Origin: Bosea beijingensis
Lineage (GTDB): Bacteria; Pseudomonadota; Alphaproteobacteria; Rhizobiales; Beijerinckiaceae
DNA: 64,000 bases
Direction of reading: 5' to 3'
Assembly: GCF_030758975.1 (NCBI RefSeq)
Contig: NZ_CP132359.1
Coordinates: 3,075,366 to 3,139,365, forward strand
Position numbers and translations under genes: made by a program. Below are positions 42,710 to 50,866 of the stretch, piece by piece (positions within the stretch are counted from its first letter, which is position 1; every line of letters starts with the position of its first letter). The notes under the pieces were generated by a model. The model ran no database searches. It had not been told where the DNA came from and saw only the letters and a list, made by a program, of their open reading frames with translations.

Positions 42710-43684
42710 ATGACAGCCGATATCCGCGACTCCGCCCTCCGCACCATCGCCACCGAGCGCGCCGGGCTCGACGCGCTCCACGACGCGCTGGCGAATGGAT
42801 TGGGCGGGCCTTTCGCCGAGGCGATCGCGATGATCCGCGCCTCGAACGGGCGTGTGATCGTCTCCGGCATGGGCAAGTCCGGCCATGTCGGACGCAAGCT
42901 CACGGCGACGCTGGCTTCGACCGGCACGCCCGCGCATTTCGTCCATCCCGCCGAAGCGAGCCATGGCGATCTCGGCATGGTCCGGCCTGAGGATGTGGTG
43001 ATTGCCTTGTCCTGGTCCGGCGAGGCGGTCGAGCTTGCCGCGCTCGTCGGCTATACCCGCCGCTTCCGTGTCGGGCTGATCGCGATCACCGCCAATGCCG
43101 AGAGCACGCTGGGCAAGGAAGCGGATATCGCGCTGGTCCTGCCCAAGGCGACGGAGGCCTGTCCGAACGGGCTCGCGCCGACGACCTCGACGACGATGCA
43201 GATGGCGCTTGGCGATGCGCTGGCCGTGGCGCTGCTGGAAGCACGCGGCTTCTCGCGGCAGGACTTCTTCGTCTACCACCCCGGCGGCAAGCTTGGCGCC
43301 CAGCTCAAGACCGTCGAGAGCATCATGCATCGCGGCGCCGACCTGCCGCTGATCGGGCTCGACACGCTGCTGCCCGATGTCATCGCGATGATCTCGGACA
43401 AGGGTTTCGGCTGTGCCGTGGTCATGGACCTGGATGGCAAGCTCGCCGGCGTCGTCACGGACGGCGACCTGCGCCGCAAGACGGCGATGGGCGGCGGCAT
43501 CTCGCTCCGGGCGCGCGACATCATGTCGGCAAATCCGCGCCGCGTCGGTCTCGATACGCTCGCGGTCGAGGCGCTGGAGCTGGTCAACCGCAGCCGGATC
43601 ACGGCGTTGATCGTGGTCGACGGCGAAGACCGCCCGGCCGGACTCGTCCATGTCCACGACCTCTTGGCGATGGGCGTTGCCTGA
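42710..43684 (+). CDS. kdsD: D-arabinose-5-phosphate isomerase (KdsD/KpsF)
   Basis: A 324-residue enzyme making arabinose 5-phosphate from ribulose 5-phosphate for the lipopolysaccharide sugar Kdo. The SIS sugar-phosphate domain is visible in RVIVSGMGKSGHVGRKLTA, the loop HPAEASHGDLGMV and ALSWSGEAVELA, with PTTSTTMQMALGDALAV. Two CBS domains follow (about 205-320). ATG 42710 is chosen at the start of conserved sequence; the longer frame is antisense to the barrel gene. Confidence 0.95.
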   Translation: MTADIRDSALRTIATERAGLDALHDALANGLGGPFAEAIAMIRASNGRVIVSGMGKSGHVGRKLTATLASTGTPAHFVHPAEASHGDLGMVRPEDVVIALSWSGEAVELAALVGYTRRFRVGLIAITANAESTLGKEADIALVLPKATEACPNGLAPTTSTTMQMALGDALAVALLEARGFSRQDFFVYHPGGKLGAQLKTVESIMHRGADLPLIGLDTLLPDVIAMISDKGFGCAVVMDLDGKLAGVVTDGDLRRKTAMGGGISLRARDIMSANPRRVGLDTLAVEALELVNRSRITALIVVDGEDRPAGLVHVHDLLAMGVA

Positions 43685-43772
43685 TCGCGGGCGGCACGTC
43701 GCCAAACGCAACGCAGCTCCAGCTCCCCGCGTTTCATCACTTGCCGAGGGTATGCTGCTCTCCTATCTAAAG

Positions 43773-43796
43773 CTCCAGAAGCTATAGCTCTTGGAG
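43773..43796. promoter_or_regulatory. 24-bp dyad upstream of merR-type gene (probable operator)
   Basis: CTCCA..AGCTA and TAGCT..TGGAG are inverted with perfect 5-bp halves. It overlaps the GGAGG ribosome site (43792-43796) of the MerR-family gene, so binding would interfere with its own expression. Confidence 0.55.
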
Positions 43797-43802
43797 GCTG
43801 TC

Positions 43803-44249
43803 ATGACTGCTGCCGGCAAACTCGAACGCGTGATGCCCATCGGTGCGCTCGCCGATCGCACCGGGGTGAAGGTCGAGACCATCCGTTATTACGAGCAGGT
43901 CGGGCTCCTGCCGCCGCCTGAGCGTTCCGAGGGTAACCAGCGCCGCTATGGCCGGCGTCATGCCGAGCGGCTCGCCTTCATCAAGCATGCGCGCGATCTT
44001 GGCTTCGCGGTCGAGAACATCCGTACATTATTGAAGCTTTCCGACACGACCGGCATGGCCTGCGACGAGGCGCATGCGATCTCGGTCGCTCATCTCGACG
44101 AGGTCCGCGACAAGATCGCGAAACTGCGCTCGCTGGAGAAGGAGCTGGAGCGGATCGCGACCACCTGCTCGGGCGGTGTCGCGGCTTGTGATTGCGCCAT
44201 CATCGAGGCGTTGGCCGATCATCGGCATTGCGACCAACTCCGTCATTGA
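43803..44249 (+). CDS. MerR-family heavy-metal-type regulator
   Basis: A 148-residue protein. The N-terminal MerR HTH is PIGALADRTGVKVETIRYYE with GLLPPPERSEGNQRRY, then a dimerisation coiled coil (VAHLDEVRDKIAKLRSLEKELERI). The C-terminal loop TCSGGVAACDCAIIEAL with a final HRHC holds cysteines in positions used for metal binding in ZntR/CadR relatives. ATG 43803 follows GGAGG by 6 bases. No metal exporter gene lies beside it in this window, so its target is elsewhere. Confidence 0.9.
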   Translation: MTAAGKLERVMPIGALADRTGVKVETIRYYEQVGLLPPPERSEGNQRRYGRRHAERLAFIKHARDLGFAVENIRTLLKLSDTTGMACDEAHAISVAHLDEVRDKIAKLRSLEKELERIATTCSGGVAACDCAIIEALADHRHCDQLRH

Positions 44250-44536
44250 GCGGTGCGGCAGGTCGGAAATCTGCTTTGCCCCTCGTCTCCGGGGTGAAAA
44301 GGCTTAAATAGGGTTTCTGCCGGGTGGCGTTGAGCACTGCCTGGCCACGCCAATCGGGAGGCCGCGATGACGACATGGCCCATGCCGCCGGGGAACGGAC
44401 ACCGAAAAGGGAACAAAACCCGATTCTGCCGGAGTCAGCGATTCGGCCCCGCTTCGTTCCAGACTCGTTCTTGCATGGTCGGCTTCTAAAACCTGCATCA
44501 ACCCCGTCCACGCTCCCGCCCGCATGGGCGGGCGAG

Positions 44537-47500
44537 ATGATCGGCTCTTTCGCCTTGCTTCCTTTTCGTTCGCTGCCGCCCGCCGCCCGCGCCAATAGCG
44601 TCACGGCCGTGCTGGGCCCGACCAATACCGGCAAGACCCATCTCGCCATCGAGCGCATGATCGCCCATCCCACCGGGATGATCGGCTTGCCGCTCCGCCT
44701 GCTCGCGCGCGAAGTCTACCAGCGCGTCGTCGACAAAGTCGGGCCGCAATCCGTCGCCCTCGTCACCGGCGAGGAGAAGATCAAGCCGGAGCGGCCGCGC
44801 TTCTGGGTCTGCACGGTCGAGGCCATGCCGCGCGACCTCGCGGTCGATTTCGTCGCGATCGACGAGATCCAGCTCGCTTCCGATCTCGACCGCGGCCATG
44901 TCTTCACCGATCGTCTGCTGAACCGGCGCGGCCGGGCCGAAACCATGCTGATCGGCGCCGCGACGATGAAGCCGCTGATCGAGCAACTCATGCCGGGCGT
45001 GAATGTCGTCACCCGTCCGCGTCTGTCGCAACTCACCTTCGCCGGTGACCGCAAGATCACGCGCCTCGCGCCGCGCTCGGCCATCGTCGCCTTCTCGGTC
45101 GAGGAGGTCTATGCGATCGCCGAGCTGATCCGCCGGCAGAAGGGCGGGGCGGCCGTGGTGCTGGGGGCGCTTTCGCCACGCACGCGCAACGCGCAGGTCG
45201 AGATCTACCAGTCCGGCGATGTCGATTATCTCGTCGCCACCGACGCGATCGGCATGGGGCTCAATCTCGACGTCAACCACATCGCCTTCGCCGCCGACAA
45301 GAAGTTCGACGGGCACCATTACCGCAAGCTCAACCCGGCCGAGTTCGGCCAGATCGCCGGGCGCGCCGGGCGGCATCTGCGCGACGGTACTTTCGGCACC
45401 AGCGGGCGCTGCCCGCCTTTCGACGCCGAGCTGGTCGAGTCGATCGAGAATCACCGCTTCGAGCCGATCCGCCAGATGCAGTGGCGCAATTCCGATCTCG
45501 ACCTGCGTTCGGTCGGCGGCCTGCTGGACACGTTGAACCTTCAGCCATCCGAGCAGGGGCTGACGCGGGCGCTGATCGCCGAGGACATGACGACGCTGGA
45601 AGTACTGGCGCGGGACCCGGATATCGCGAAGCTCGCGCAGGGACGCGCCGCGGTGGAGCGGCTCTGGGAGGTCTGCGGGCTGCCGGATTATCGCAAGATA
45701 TCGCCGATGCAGCATGCCGATCTCGCGACGACCCTGTATCTGCGATTGATGCGTCATGGCCGGCTCGACAGCGACTGGTATCAGGCGCAGCTTGCCGCGC
45801 TCGACCGCACCGATGGCGAGATCGATACGCTCTCGGCGCGGATCGCGCAGGTCCGGACCTGGACCTATGTCGCGAACCGTCCTGACTGGTTGCCTGATCC
45901 AGAGCATTGGCAGGGCATGGCTCGTCTTGTAGAGGACAAGCTGTCAGACGCTCTGCACGAGCGGCTGACCCATAGATTTGTCGATCGGCGCACCAGCGTG
46001 TTGATGCGCCGCTTGCGGGAGAATGCGATGTTGGAGGCTGAGGTCACCGCGACGGGCGACGTGCTCGTCGAGGGCCAGCATGTGGGGATGCTGCAGGGCT
46101 TCCGCTTCACGGCGGATCCAAAGGCCGGCGGTTCCGAGGTCAAGGCCCTGAACCTGGCGGCGATGAAGGCGCTCGGCTCCGAGATCGAGGCCCGTGCAGC
46201 GCGCGTCGTGCTCGCGGGCGACGATGCCTTCGTGCTGTCGCATGACGGGCTGGTGCGCTGGACCGGCGAGCCGGTGGCGCGCCTGACGGCCGGCGAGAAG
46301 GTTCTGGAGCCGCGCCTGCGCCTGCTCGTGGAAGAGCATCTCAATGGCCCGGCGCGCGAGCAGGTCGAGGGCCGGCTCAATCTTTGGCTGAAGAATCACA
46401 TCACCAAGCTGCTCGGCGCCGTGCAGATTCTCGAAGCGGCCGAGAACGTCACCGGCATCGCGCGCGGCATCGCCTATCAGGCGGCCGAGGCGCTCGGCGT
46501 GCTCGAACGCTCCAAGGTCGGCGAAGAGATGAAGGCGCTCGATCAGGAAGGCCGTGCCGCGCTGCGTCAGCTCGGCATCCGTTTCGGCGCTTTCCACATC
46601 TACATGCCCGCGCTGCTGAAGCCCGCGCCGCGGGCGCTCGCCGCCCAGCTCTGGGCGCTGAAGCATGGCGGGCCTGAGACGGCCGGGCTCGACGACATCG
46701 CCCATCTCGCAGCGTCCGGCCGGACCTCCTTCCCGGTCGACAAGGCCGTGCCGAAGGGGCTCTACCGCGCCGCCGGCTACCGCGTCTGCGGCGAGCGGGC
46801 CGTGCGCGTCGACATCCTCGAACGCCTCGCCGATCTCATCCGCCCAGCGATCGCCTATCGTCCCGGCGTCACGCAGGGCACGCCGCCGGTTGGCGCCGCC
46901 GATCAGGACGGCTTCGTCGCCACCGGCGCGATGACCTCGCTCGTCGGCTGCGCGGGCGAGGATTTCGCTTCGATCCTGCGTTCGCTCGGCTATGTCTCGG
47001 TCAAGCGCCCGGGACCGGCGATCACCGTGCCGCTGGCGCCGCCCCCGGCCGCGACCGAGCCGGCACAGCCGGTCGTGGCTGCTGAGGCGGAGGCCGCTCC
47101 GGCAGAGGATGAAGCCGTCGAGGCCACCACTGCTGCGGAAGGCCCAAGCGAGCCTGCGGTCGCGCTCAACGCGGATGGTCTGACTGAGGGCGAGACTGTC
47201 GTCGTCGAGGCGCCGGCCGTTGAGACGGCGGATACGCCGATCCTGACCGAGGCGGAACTGGATGCGGCGCGCGAGCCCGTGCCTGCCGACGCCATGGTCG
47301 CGCTCCCGGCTGCCGCTGCCGAGGAGGCGACGTCCGTTGAAACCGTTGCCGAGGAAGCTCCTGCTGCCGAGGCCGCACCTGCCGAGCCCGAGTTGATCGA
47401 GGTCTGGCGGCCGCATCGCCATCAGGGCGGGCGCCGTCCCGAGCATGGCAATCCGCGTGGCCGCCGCGAGGGCGGCGAGCGCCGCGAAGGTGGCGAGCGT

Positions 47501-47875
47501 CGTGGCGGCGACCGGCCGCAGCGCGAAGGCCGCCCCGGTGGTCCACGTCGCGATGGACGGCCAGACAACCGGCCGGCGGCTGCCGCCGGCGAGGGCGCTC
47601 CGGCGCCGCGCCAGGATCCGCGTCCGCGGCAGGACGAGCGACCGCGTCGCGACGATCGGCCGCAGCGCCAGGATCGCCCCGAGGGCAATCGTGGTCCGCG
47701 TCCCGATTTCAAGCGCGATGGCCGCCCGGGCGGTCCGCGCCGCGACGAGCGGGGTGGAGCCGAGCGCTTCCAGCAGGCGCCGCGTCCGCGCCCGGCCAAT
47801 CGCGAGCCGGACCCGGATTCGCCCTTCGCCAAGCTCGCGGCCCTCAAGGCCCAGCTCGAAGGCAGCAAGAACTGA
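44537..47875 (+). CDS. SUV3-like ATP-dependent RNA helicase with long RG-rich tail
   Basis: A 1112-residue protein. The helicase core holds motif I GPTNTGKT (27-34), motif II VAIDEIQLASD with the SUV3-type DEIQ box, motif V GMGLNLD and motif VI QIAGRAGR. The C-terminal region after the helicase is SUV3-like to about residue 830. An acidic Ala/Glu-rich linker follows, then about 150 residues rich in Arg, Gly, Pro and Asp (RREGGERREGGERRGG, RRDDRPQRQDRPEG), likely disordered and RNA-binding. ATG 44537 is used; an in-frame start at 44324 adds residues without conserved features. It forms a run with the S4, FdxA and CarD genes. Likely role: RNA turnover or ribosome assembly. Confidence 0.92.
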   Translation: MIGSFALLPFRSLPPAARANSVTAVLGPTNTGKTHLAIERMIAHPTGMIGLPLRLLAREVYQRVVDKVGPQSVALVTGEEKIKPERPRFWVCTVEAMPRDLAVDFVAIDEIQLASDLDRGHVFTDRLLNRRGRAETMLIGAATMKPLIEQLMPGVNVVTRPRLSQLTFAGDRKITRLAPRSAIVAFSVEEVYAIAELIRRQKGGAAVVLGALSPRTRNAQVEIYQSGDVDYLVATDAIGMGLNLDVNHIAFAADKKFDGHHYRKLNPAEFGQIAGRAGRHLRDGTFGTSGRCPPFDAELVESIENHRFEPIRQMQWRNSDLDLRSVGGLLDTLNLQPSEQGLTRALIAEDMTTLEVLARDPDIAKLAQGRAAVERLWEVCGLPDYRKISPMQHADLATTLYLRLMRHGRLDSDWYQAQLAALDRTDGEIDTLSARIAQVRTWTYVANRPDWLPDPEHWQGMARLVEDKLSDALHERLTHRFVDRRTSVLMRRLRENAMLEAEVTATGDVLVEGQHVGMLQGFRFTADPKAGGSEVKALNLAAMKALGSEIEARAARVVLAGDDAFVLSHDGLVRWTGEPVARLTAGEKVLEPRLRLLVEEHLNGPAREQVEGRLNLWLKNHITKLLGAVQILEAAENVTGIARGIAYQAAEALGVLERSKVGEEMKALDQEGRAALRQLGIRFGAFHIYMPALLKPAPRALAAQLWALKHGGPETAGLDDIAHLAASGRTSFPVDKAVPKGLYRAAGYRVCGERAVRVDILERLADLIRPAIAYRPGVTQGTPPVGAADQDGFVATGAMTSLVGCAGEDFASILRSLGYVSVKRPGPAITVPLAPPPAATEPAQPVVAAEAEAAPAEDEAVEATTAAEGPSEPAVALNADGLTEGETVVVEAPAVETADTPILTEAELDAAREPVPADAMVALPAAAAEEATSVETVAEEAPAAEAAPAEPELIEVWRPHRHQGGRRPEHGNPRGRREGGERREGGERRGGDRPQREGRPGGPRRDGRPDNRPAAAAGEGAPAPRQDPRPRQDERPRRDDRPQRQDRPEGNRGPRPDFKRDGRPGGPRRDERGGAERFQQAPRPRPANREPDPDSPFAKLAALKAQLEGSKN

Positions 47876-47877
47876 CG

Positions 47878-47920
47878 CTGTTGCCATTCCGCGTTTCTCC
47901 GAACCGCGGAATGGCAACAG
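47878..47920. terminator. Perfect 16-bp hairpin after the helicase gene
   Basis: CTGTTGCCATTCCGCG pairs base for base with CGCGGAATGGCAACAG around an 11-base loop, 2 bases after the stop. There is no T run on either side, so it may be a processing or stability stem instead of an intrinsic terminator. Confidence 0.6.
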
Positions 47921-48019
47921 CTCCTCGTGTTATCGCATGTTCGCTGACGCGGACCTTCGGTTCTTCACGCGAACCGGTGCCGACTTCGTTTGAAAATGCT
48001 TCAGGGAGGAGCGGGCCGT

Positions 48020-48328
48020 TTGCAGGACGATCGTCAGCGCCTCGACAAATGGCTCTGGTTCGCGCGCTTCGCCCGCAACCGCCCGATGGCCGTGCGCCTG
48101 GTGGAGGACGGTCATGTTCGTGTCGAGGGCCGCCGATGCGATAACCCGGCTCAGGGCATCAAGCTCGGGGCTGTACTGACGCTCGCCTTGCCGCACGCGA
48201 CCATCGTGATCAGGGTCCTCGGCTTCGCCGAGAGGCGCGGCTCCTTCACGGTCGCCCAGCAGCTCTACGAGCGGCTCGACGGTGGCAGCGGCGATGCGTC
48301 GCTTGCGGAGGCCGGGGACGGGGATTAA
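48020..48328 (+). CDS. S4-domain RNA-binding protein (Hsp15-like)
   Basis: A 102-residue protein. The S4 fold is clear in QRLDKWLWFARFARNRPMA, LVEDGHVRVEGRR and PAQGIKLGAVLTLAL. Hsp15 rescues stalled 50S subunits carrying nascent chains. The likely start is TTG 48020, because GGGAGGA lies 9 bases upstream and the S4 sequence begins right after; the frame can also start at 47990 or ATG 47996. It follows the helicase and precedes fdxA in a run seen across alphaproteobacteria. Confidence 0.88.
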   Translation: MQDDRQRLDKWLWFARFARNRPMAVRLVEDGHVRVEGRRCDNPAQGIKLGAVLTLALPHATIVIRVLGFAERRGSFTVAQQLYERLDGGSGDASLAEAGDGD

Positions 48329-48498
48329 ATCCGCGCCCTGTCAGCCGACGGGCGCCGCAAGCGGGCCGGGGAATGAAATCTTCTCCACGGCGCCTCCCGA
48401 ATGACAGATCGTTCTGCAAGAGATCACGAAAACGACCTTGAAACCTGCGCCGGGCAAGGGTTTATGGGGCTGTTTAGAAGTGTTGGAAGGGCCGACCC

Positions 48499-48834
48499 AT
48501 GACCTATGTGGTCACCGAGAACTGCATCAAGTGCAAGTACATGGATTGCGTCGAGGTCTGCCCGGTCGACTGCTTCTATGAAGGCGAGAACATGCTCGTC
48601 ATCCATCCCGACGAGTGCATCGATTGCGGCGTCTGCGAGCCGGAATGCCCGGCCGAGGCGATCAAGCCCGACACCGAGCCCGGCCTCGAAAGCTGGCTTC
48701 AGCTCAACGGCAAGTTCGCCGCAAGCTGGCCCAACATCACCCAGAAGAAGGACCCGCCGGCCGATGCCAAGGCGTTCGACGGGGTGGCCGGCAAGCTCGA
48801 GATGCTCTCGCCGGAACCGGGCGAAGGCGATTGA
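48499..48834 (+). CDS. fdxA: 7Fe ferredoxin (FdxA)
   Basis: A 111-residue ferredoxin of the [3Fe-4S][4Fe-4S] type. The first cluster motif is [18 protein letters not shown], where the residue before the usual second CysxxCys reduces one site to 3Fe, and the second is [12 protein letters not shown]. The C-terminal extension ([20 protein letters not shown]) is that of the FdxA family. Electron transfer protein of unknown main partner in these bacteria. Confidence 0.97.
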   Translation: MTYVVTENCIKCKYMDCVEVCPVDCFYEGENMLVIHPDECIDCGVCEPECPAEAIKPDTEPGLESWLQLNGKFAASWPNITQKKDPPADAKAFDGVAGKLEMLSPEPGEGD

Positions 48835-49210
48835 TTCAGGCCGGTCTTTTCCGGCCGCGCTGCATTAACCACGACCTCGCCATGCCGCCGCAGGGGAGCG
48901 CCGTCCGGCGTTTACCTTTGATTCGGCGTGTTTTTTGTGCTACAAGCTAGCCTTAGTCGAAGTCGTTCCGCATGCCCCTGCGAGATTCCAGCAATCGGGG
49001 CGCCCCCAGAGATCAAAGACCATGAAAGGCCGGCTTCGACGCCGGGCTTTGATTGTCGTTCTCGCCGGGGCCCAATGAAACAATCGACTAGGGAGCGTGA
49101 GGCGGTGCGTTTTCACAGCGTCGCATCAGGCGGAAAGTCTCCTGCCGGCCGGCCGGGGACCAGATCATCACGTGCTCGCGTCGAGCGGGCCGGTCAGGAG
49201 TCGTAACGGC
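48835..49210. promoter_or_regulatory. Non-coding leader and probable carD promoter
   Basis: No gene is visible in these 376 bases. TTGATT at 48918-48923 and CTACAA at 48940-48945, with 16 bases between them, fit a sigma-70-type promoter for carD and would give an untranslated leader of about 250 bases. A small inverted pair (GGCCGG/CCGG-rich) in the leader may fold. Confidence 0.4.
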
Positions 49211-49807
49211 ATGTCCACTGCGAAGAAAGCTGTTGTGCGCCAGGGTTTCAAGACGGGCGAGTACGTCGTCTATCCGTCCCATGGTGTCGGTCAGATCACG
49301 GCGATCGAAGAGCAGGAAGTCGCGGGTTTCAAGCTGGAACTGTTCGTTGTCAGCTTCGCCAAAGACAAGATGACGTTGCGTGTCCCCACCGCCAAGGCTG
49401 CCAGCGTCGGCCTGCGCAAGCTCGCCGATGCCGACTCCGTCGCCAAGGCGCTGACCACGCTCACCGGCCGCGCCCGCGTTAAGCGCACCATGTGGTCGCG
49501 CCGTGCTCAGGAATACGAAGCCAAGATCAATTCCGGCGATCTCGTCGCCATCGCCGAGGTCGTGCGCGATCTCTACCGTTCCGAGGCCCAGCCCGAGCAG
49601 TCCTATTCCGAGCGCCAGCTCTATGAGGCTGCCCTCGACCGCATGACCCGCGAGATCGCTGTCGTCGACGACGTCACCGAGACCGAGGCGCTCAAGAAGA
49701 TCGAGGGCCAGCTCGCCAAGTCGCCGCGCCGTGCCGGCAAGGCCGAGGCTGAAGCCGAGGCGGACATGGAAGGCGACAACGACGATCTGGCGGAAGAGGC
49801 CGCCTGA
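49211..49807 (+). CDS. carD: CarD-family transcription factor
   Basis: A 198-residue protein. The N-terminal RNA-polymerase-interacting domain is FKTGEYVVYPSHGVGQITAI; the C-terminal helical DNA-binding domain follows from about residue 75 (WSRRAQEYEAKINSGDLVAI, AEVVRDLYRS), and then an acidic Glu/Ala tail. CarD/CdnL binds the beta subunit and stabilises open complexes, mainly at rRNA and growth genes. A strong terminator follows at 49835. Confidence 0.96.
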   Translation: MSTAKKAVVRQGFKTGEYVVYPSHGVGQITAIEEQEVAGFKLELFVVSFAKDKMTLRVPTAKAASVGLRKLADADSVAKALTTLTGRARVKRTMWSRRAQEYEAKINSGDLVAIAEVVRDLYRSEAQPEQSYSERQLYEAALDRMTREIAVVDDVTETEALKKIEGQLAKSPRRAGKAEAEAEADMEGDNDDLAEEAA

Positions 49808-49834
49808 GCGGTTTCGCCCCTCTATCGTTTCGAG

Positions 49835-49866
49835 AAACCCGGCGGGCGACCGCCGGGTTTTTTGTT
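49835..49866 (+). terminator. Intrinsic terminator after carD
   Basis: AAACCCGGCGG and CCGCCGGGTTT pair over 11 bp around GCGA and run into TTTTTTG. Confidence 0.93.
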
Positions 49867-49897
49867 GGGTCAAGCTCGGAGAATGACGCCTTTTTCC

Positions 49898-50767
49898 TCA
49901 GGCCGTTCCCGTTCCCGCCTTGAGGAAAGCCACCGTCTTCGCCCAGGCCTGCTTGGCCGTAGCCGCGTTGTAGCGCTCGGCGCTGGTGTCGTTCATGAAG
50001 GCATGGTCGACATCGGGATAGACGATCGCCTCGTACTGGACATTGGCGGCCTTCAGCGCCTTCTCGTAATCCGGCAGCATCTGCACGAGGCGGGTGTCGC
50101 GCGAGGCCTGCTGGATCAGCAGGCGGGCCTTGATCTGCGGCACCTTGGCGAGATCCGGCGAGCGCCCGTAGAAGACGACGCCGGCCGCGAGCTCGGGGAC
50201 GGAGACCGCGAGATCGTTGACCGAGCCGCCGCCCCAGCAGAAGCCGACTGCGCCGGTGCGCCCGGTCGCATCCGGGCGCGCGGCCAGGTATTTCAGCGCC
50301 GTGCGGCCCTGGGTGACGACCGTCTCGACGGAAAGCTGCGGGAAGAGCGCGCGGGCGGCGTCCGGATCGCTCGGTGTGCTGCCGAGCGGGGTCAGGAAAT
50401 CGAGCCCGAGCGCGGTGAAGCCCTCCAGCGCCATGCGGCGGGTGATGTCCTCGATATGCGGATTGAGACCGCGGTTCTCGTGGATGACAAGGACGCCGCC
50501 GCGCTTCGCCTCCGCCTTGGGCGTGACGAGATAGCCCTTCAGCGCGACGCCATCGACGGCCTGATCGAACCGGCTCGCGGTGATGCGGGCATCGTCCGGC
50601 GCGACCTGCTGGGCGTGGGCGTAGTTGGGCTCCAGCAGGGCGAGTGCGGCTTCGGCCGCCGCCGCGGTACCGGCGATGGCGAGGAGCCGGTTCATGAAGA
50701 CGCGGCGGTCGAGCGGCTTATGCGTGTATTCGTCATAGAGTTCGACGATCCGGCGATCGAGCGCCAT
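49898..50767 (-). CDS. Dienelactone hydrolase family protein, probably Tat-exported
   Basis: A 289-residue alpha/beta hydrolase. The catalytic nucleophile is Cys in VGFCWGGGS, the Asp is in the QQASRDTRLV region and the His in DVDHAFMN. An N-terminal twin-arginine motif (DRRVFMNRLLAIAG) before a hydrophobic segment and AHAQ points to Tat export of the folded enzyme. Substrate unknown; the family hydrolyses dienelactones and related esters. Confidence 0.92.
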   Translation of the reverse strand: MALDRRIVELYDEYTHKPLDRRVFMNRLLAIAGTAAAAEAALALLEPNYAHAQQVAPDDARITASRFDQAVDGVALKGYLVTPKAEAKRGGVLVIHENRGLNPHIEDITRRMALEGFTALGLDFLTPLGSTPSDPDAARALFPQLSVETVVTQGRTALKYLAARPDATGRTGAVGFCWGGGSVNDLAVSVPELAAGVVFYGRSPDLAKVPQIKARLLIQQASRDTRLVQMLPDYEKALKAANVQYEAIVYPDVDHAFMNDTSAERYNAATAKQAWAKTVAFLKAGTGTA

Positions 50768-50866
50768 GCGTGCCTCCCCTGGTCGTGGCTTTCCGCGATC
50801 ATAGCGCGGGGCGCGAGCGATGAAGGAGGGGCGTGAGACGGACTCGCGGCCTTGTGAAAGGCAGGA

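Noticed and set aside
44498..47917. Large minus-strand open frames opposite the SUV3-like helicase
   Set aside because: They shadow the helicase codons and the repetitive tail; no recognisable domain.
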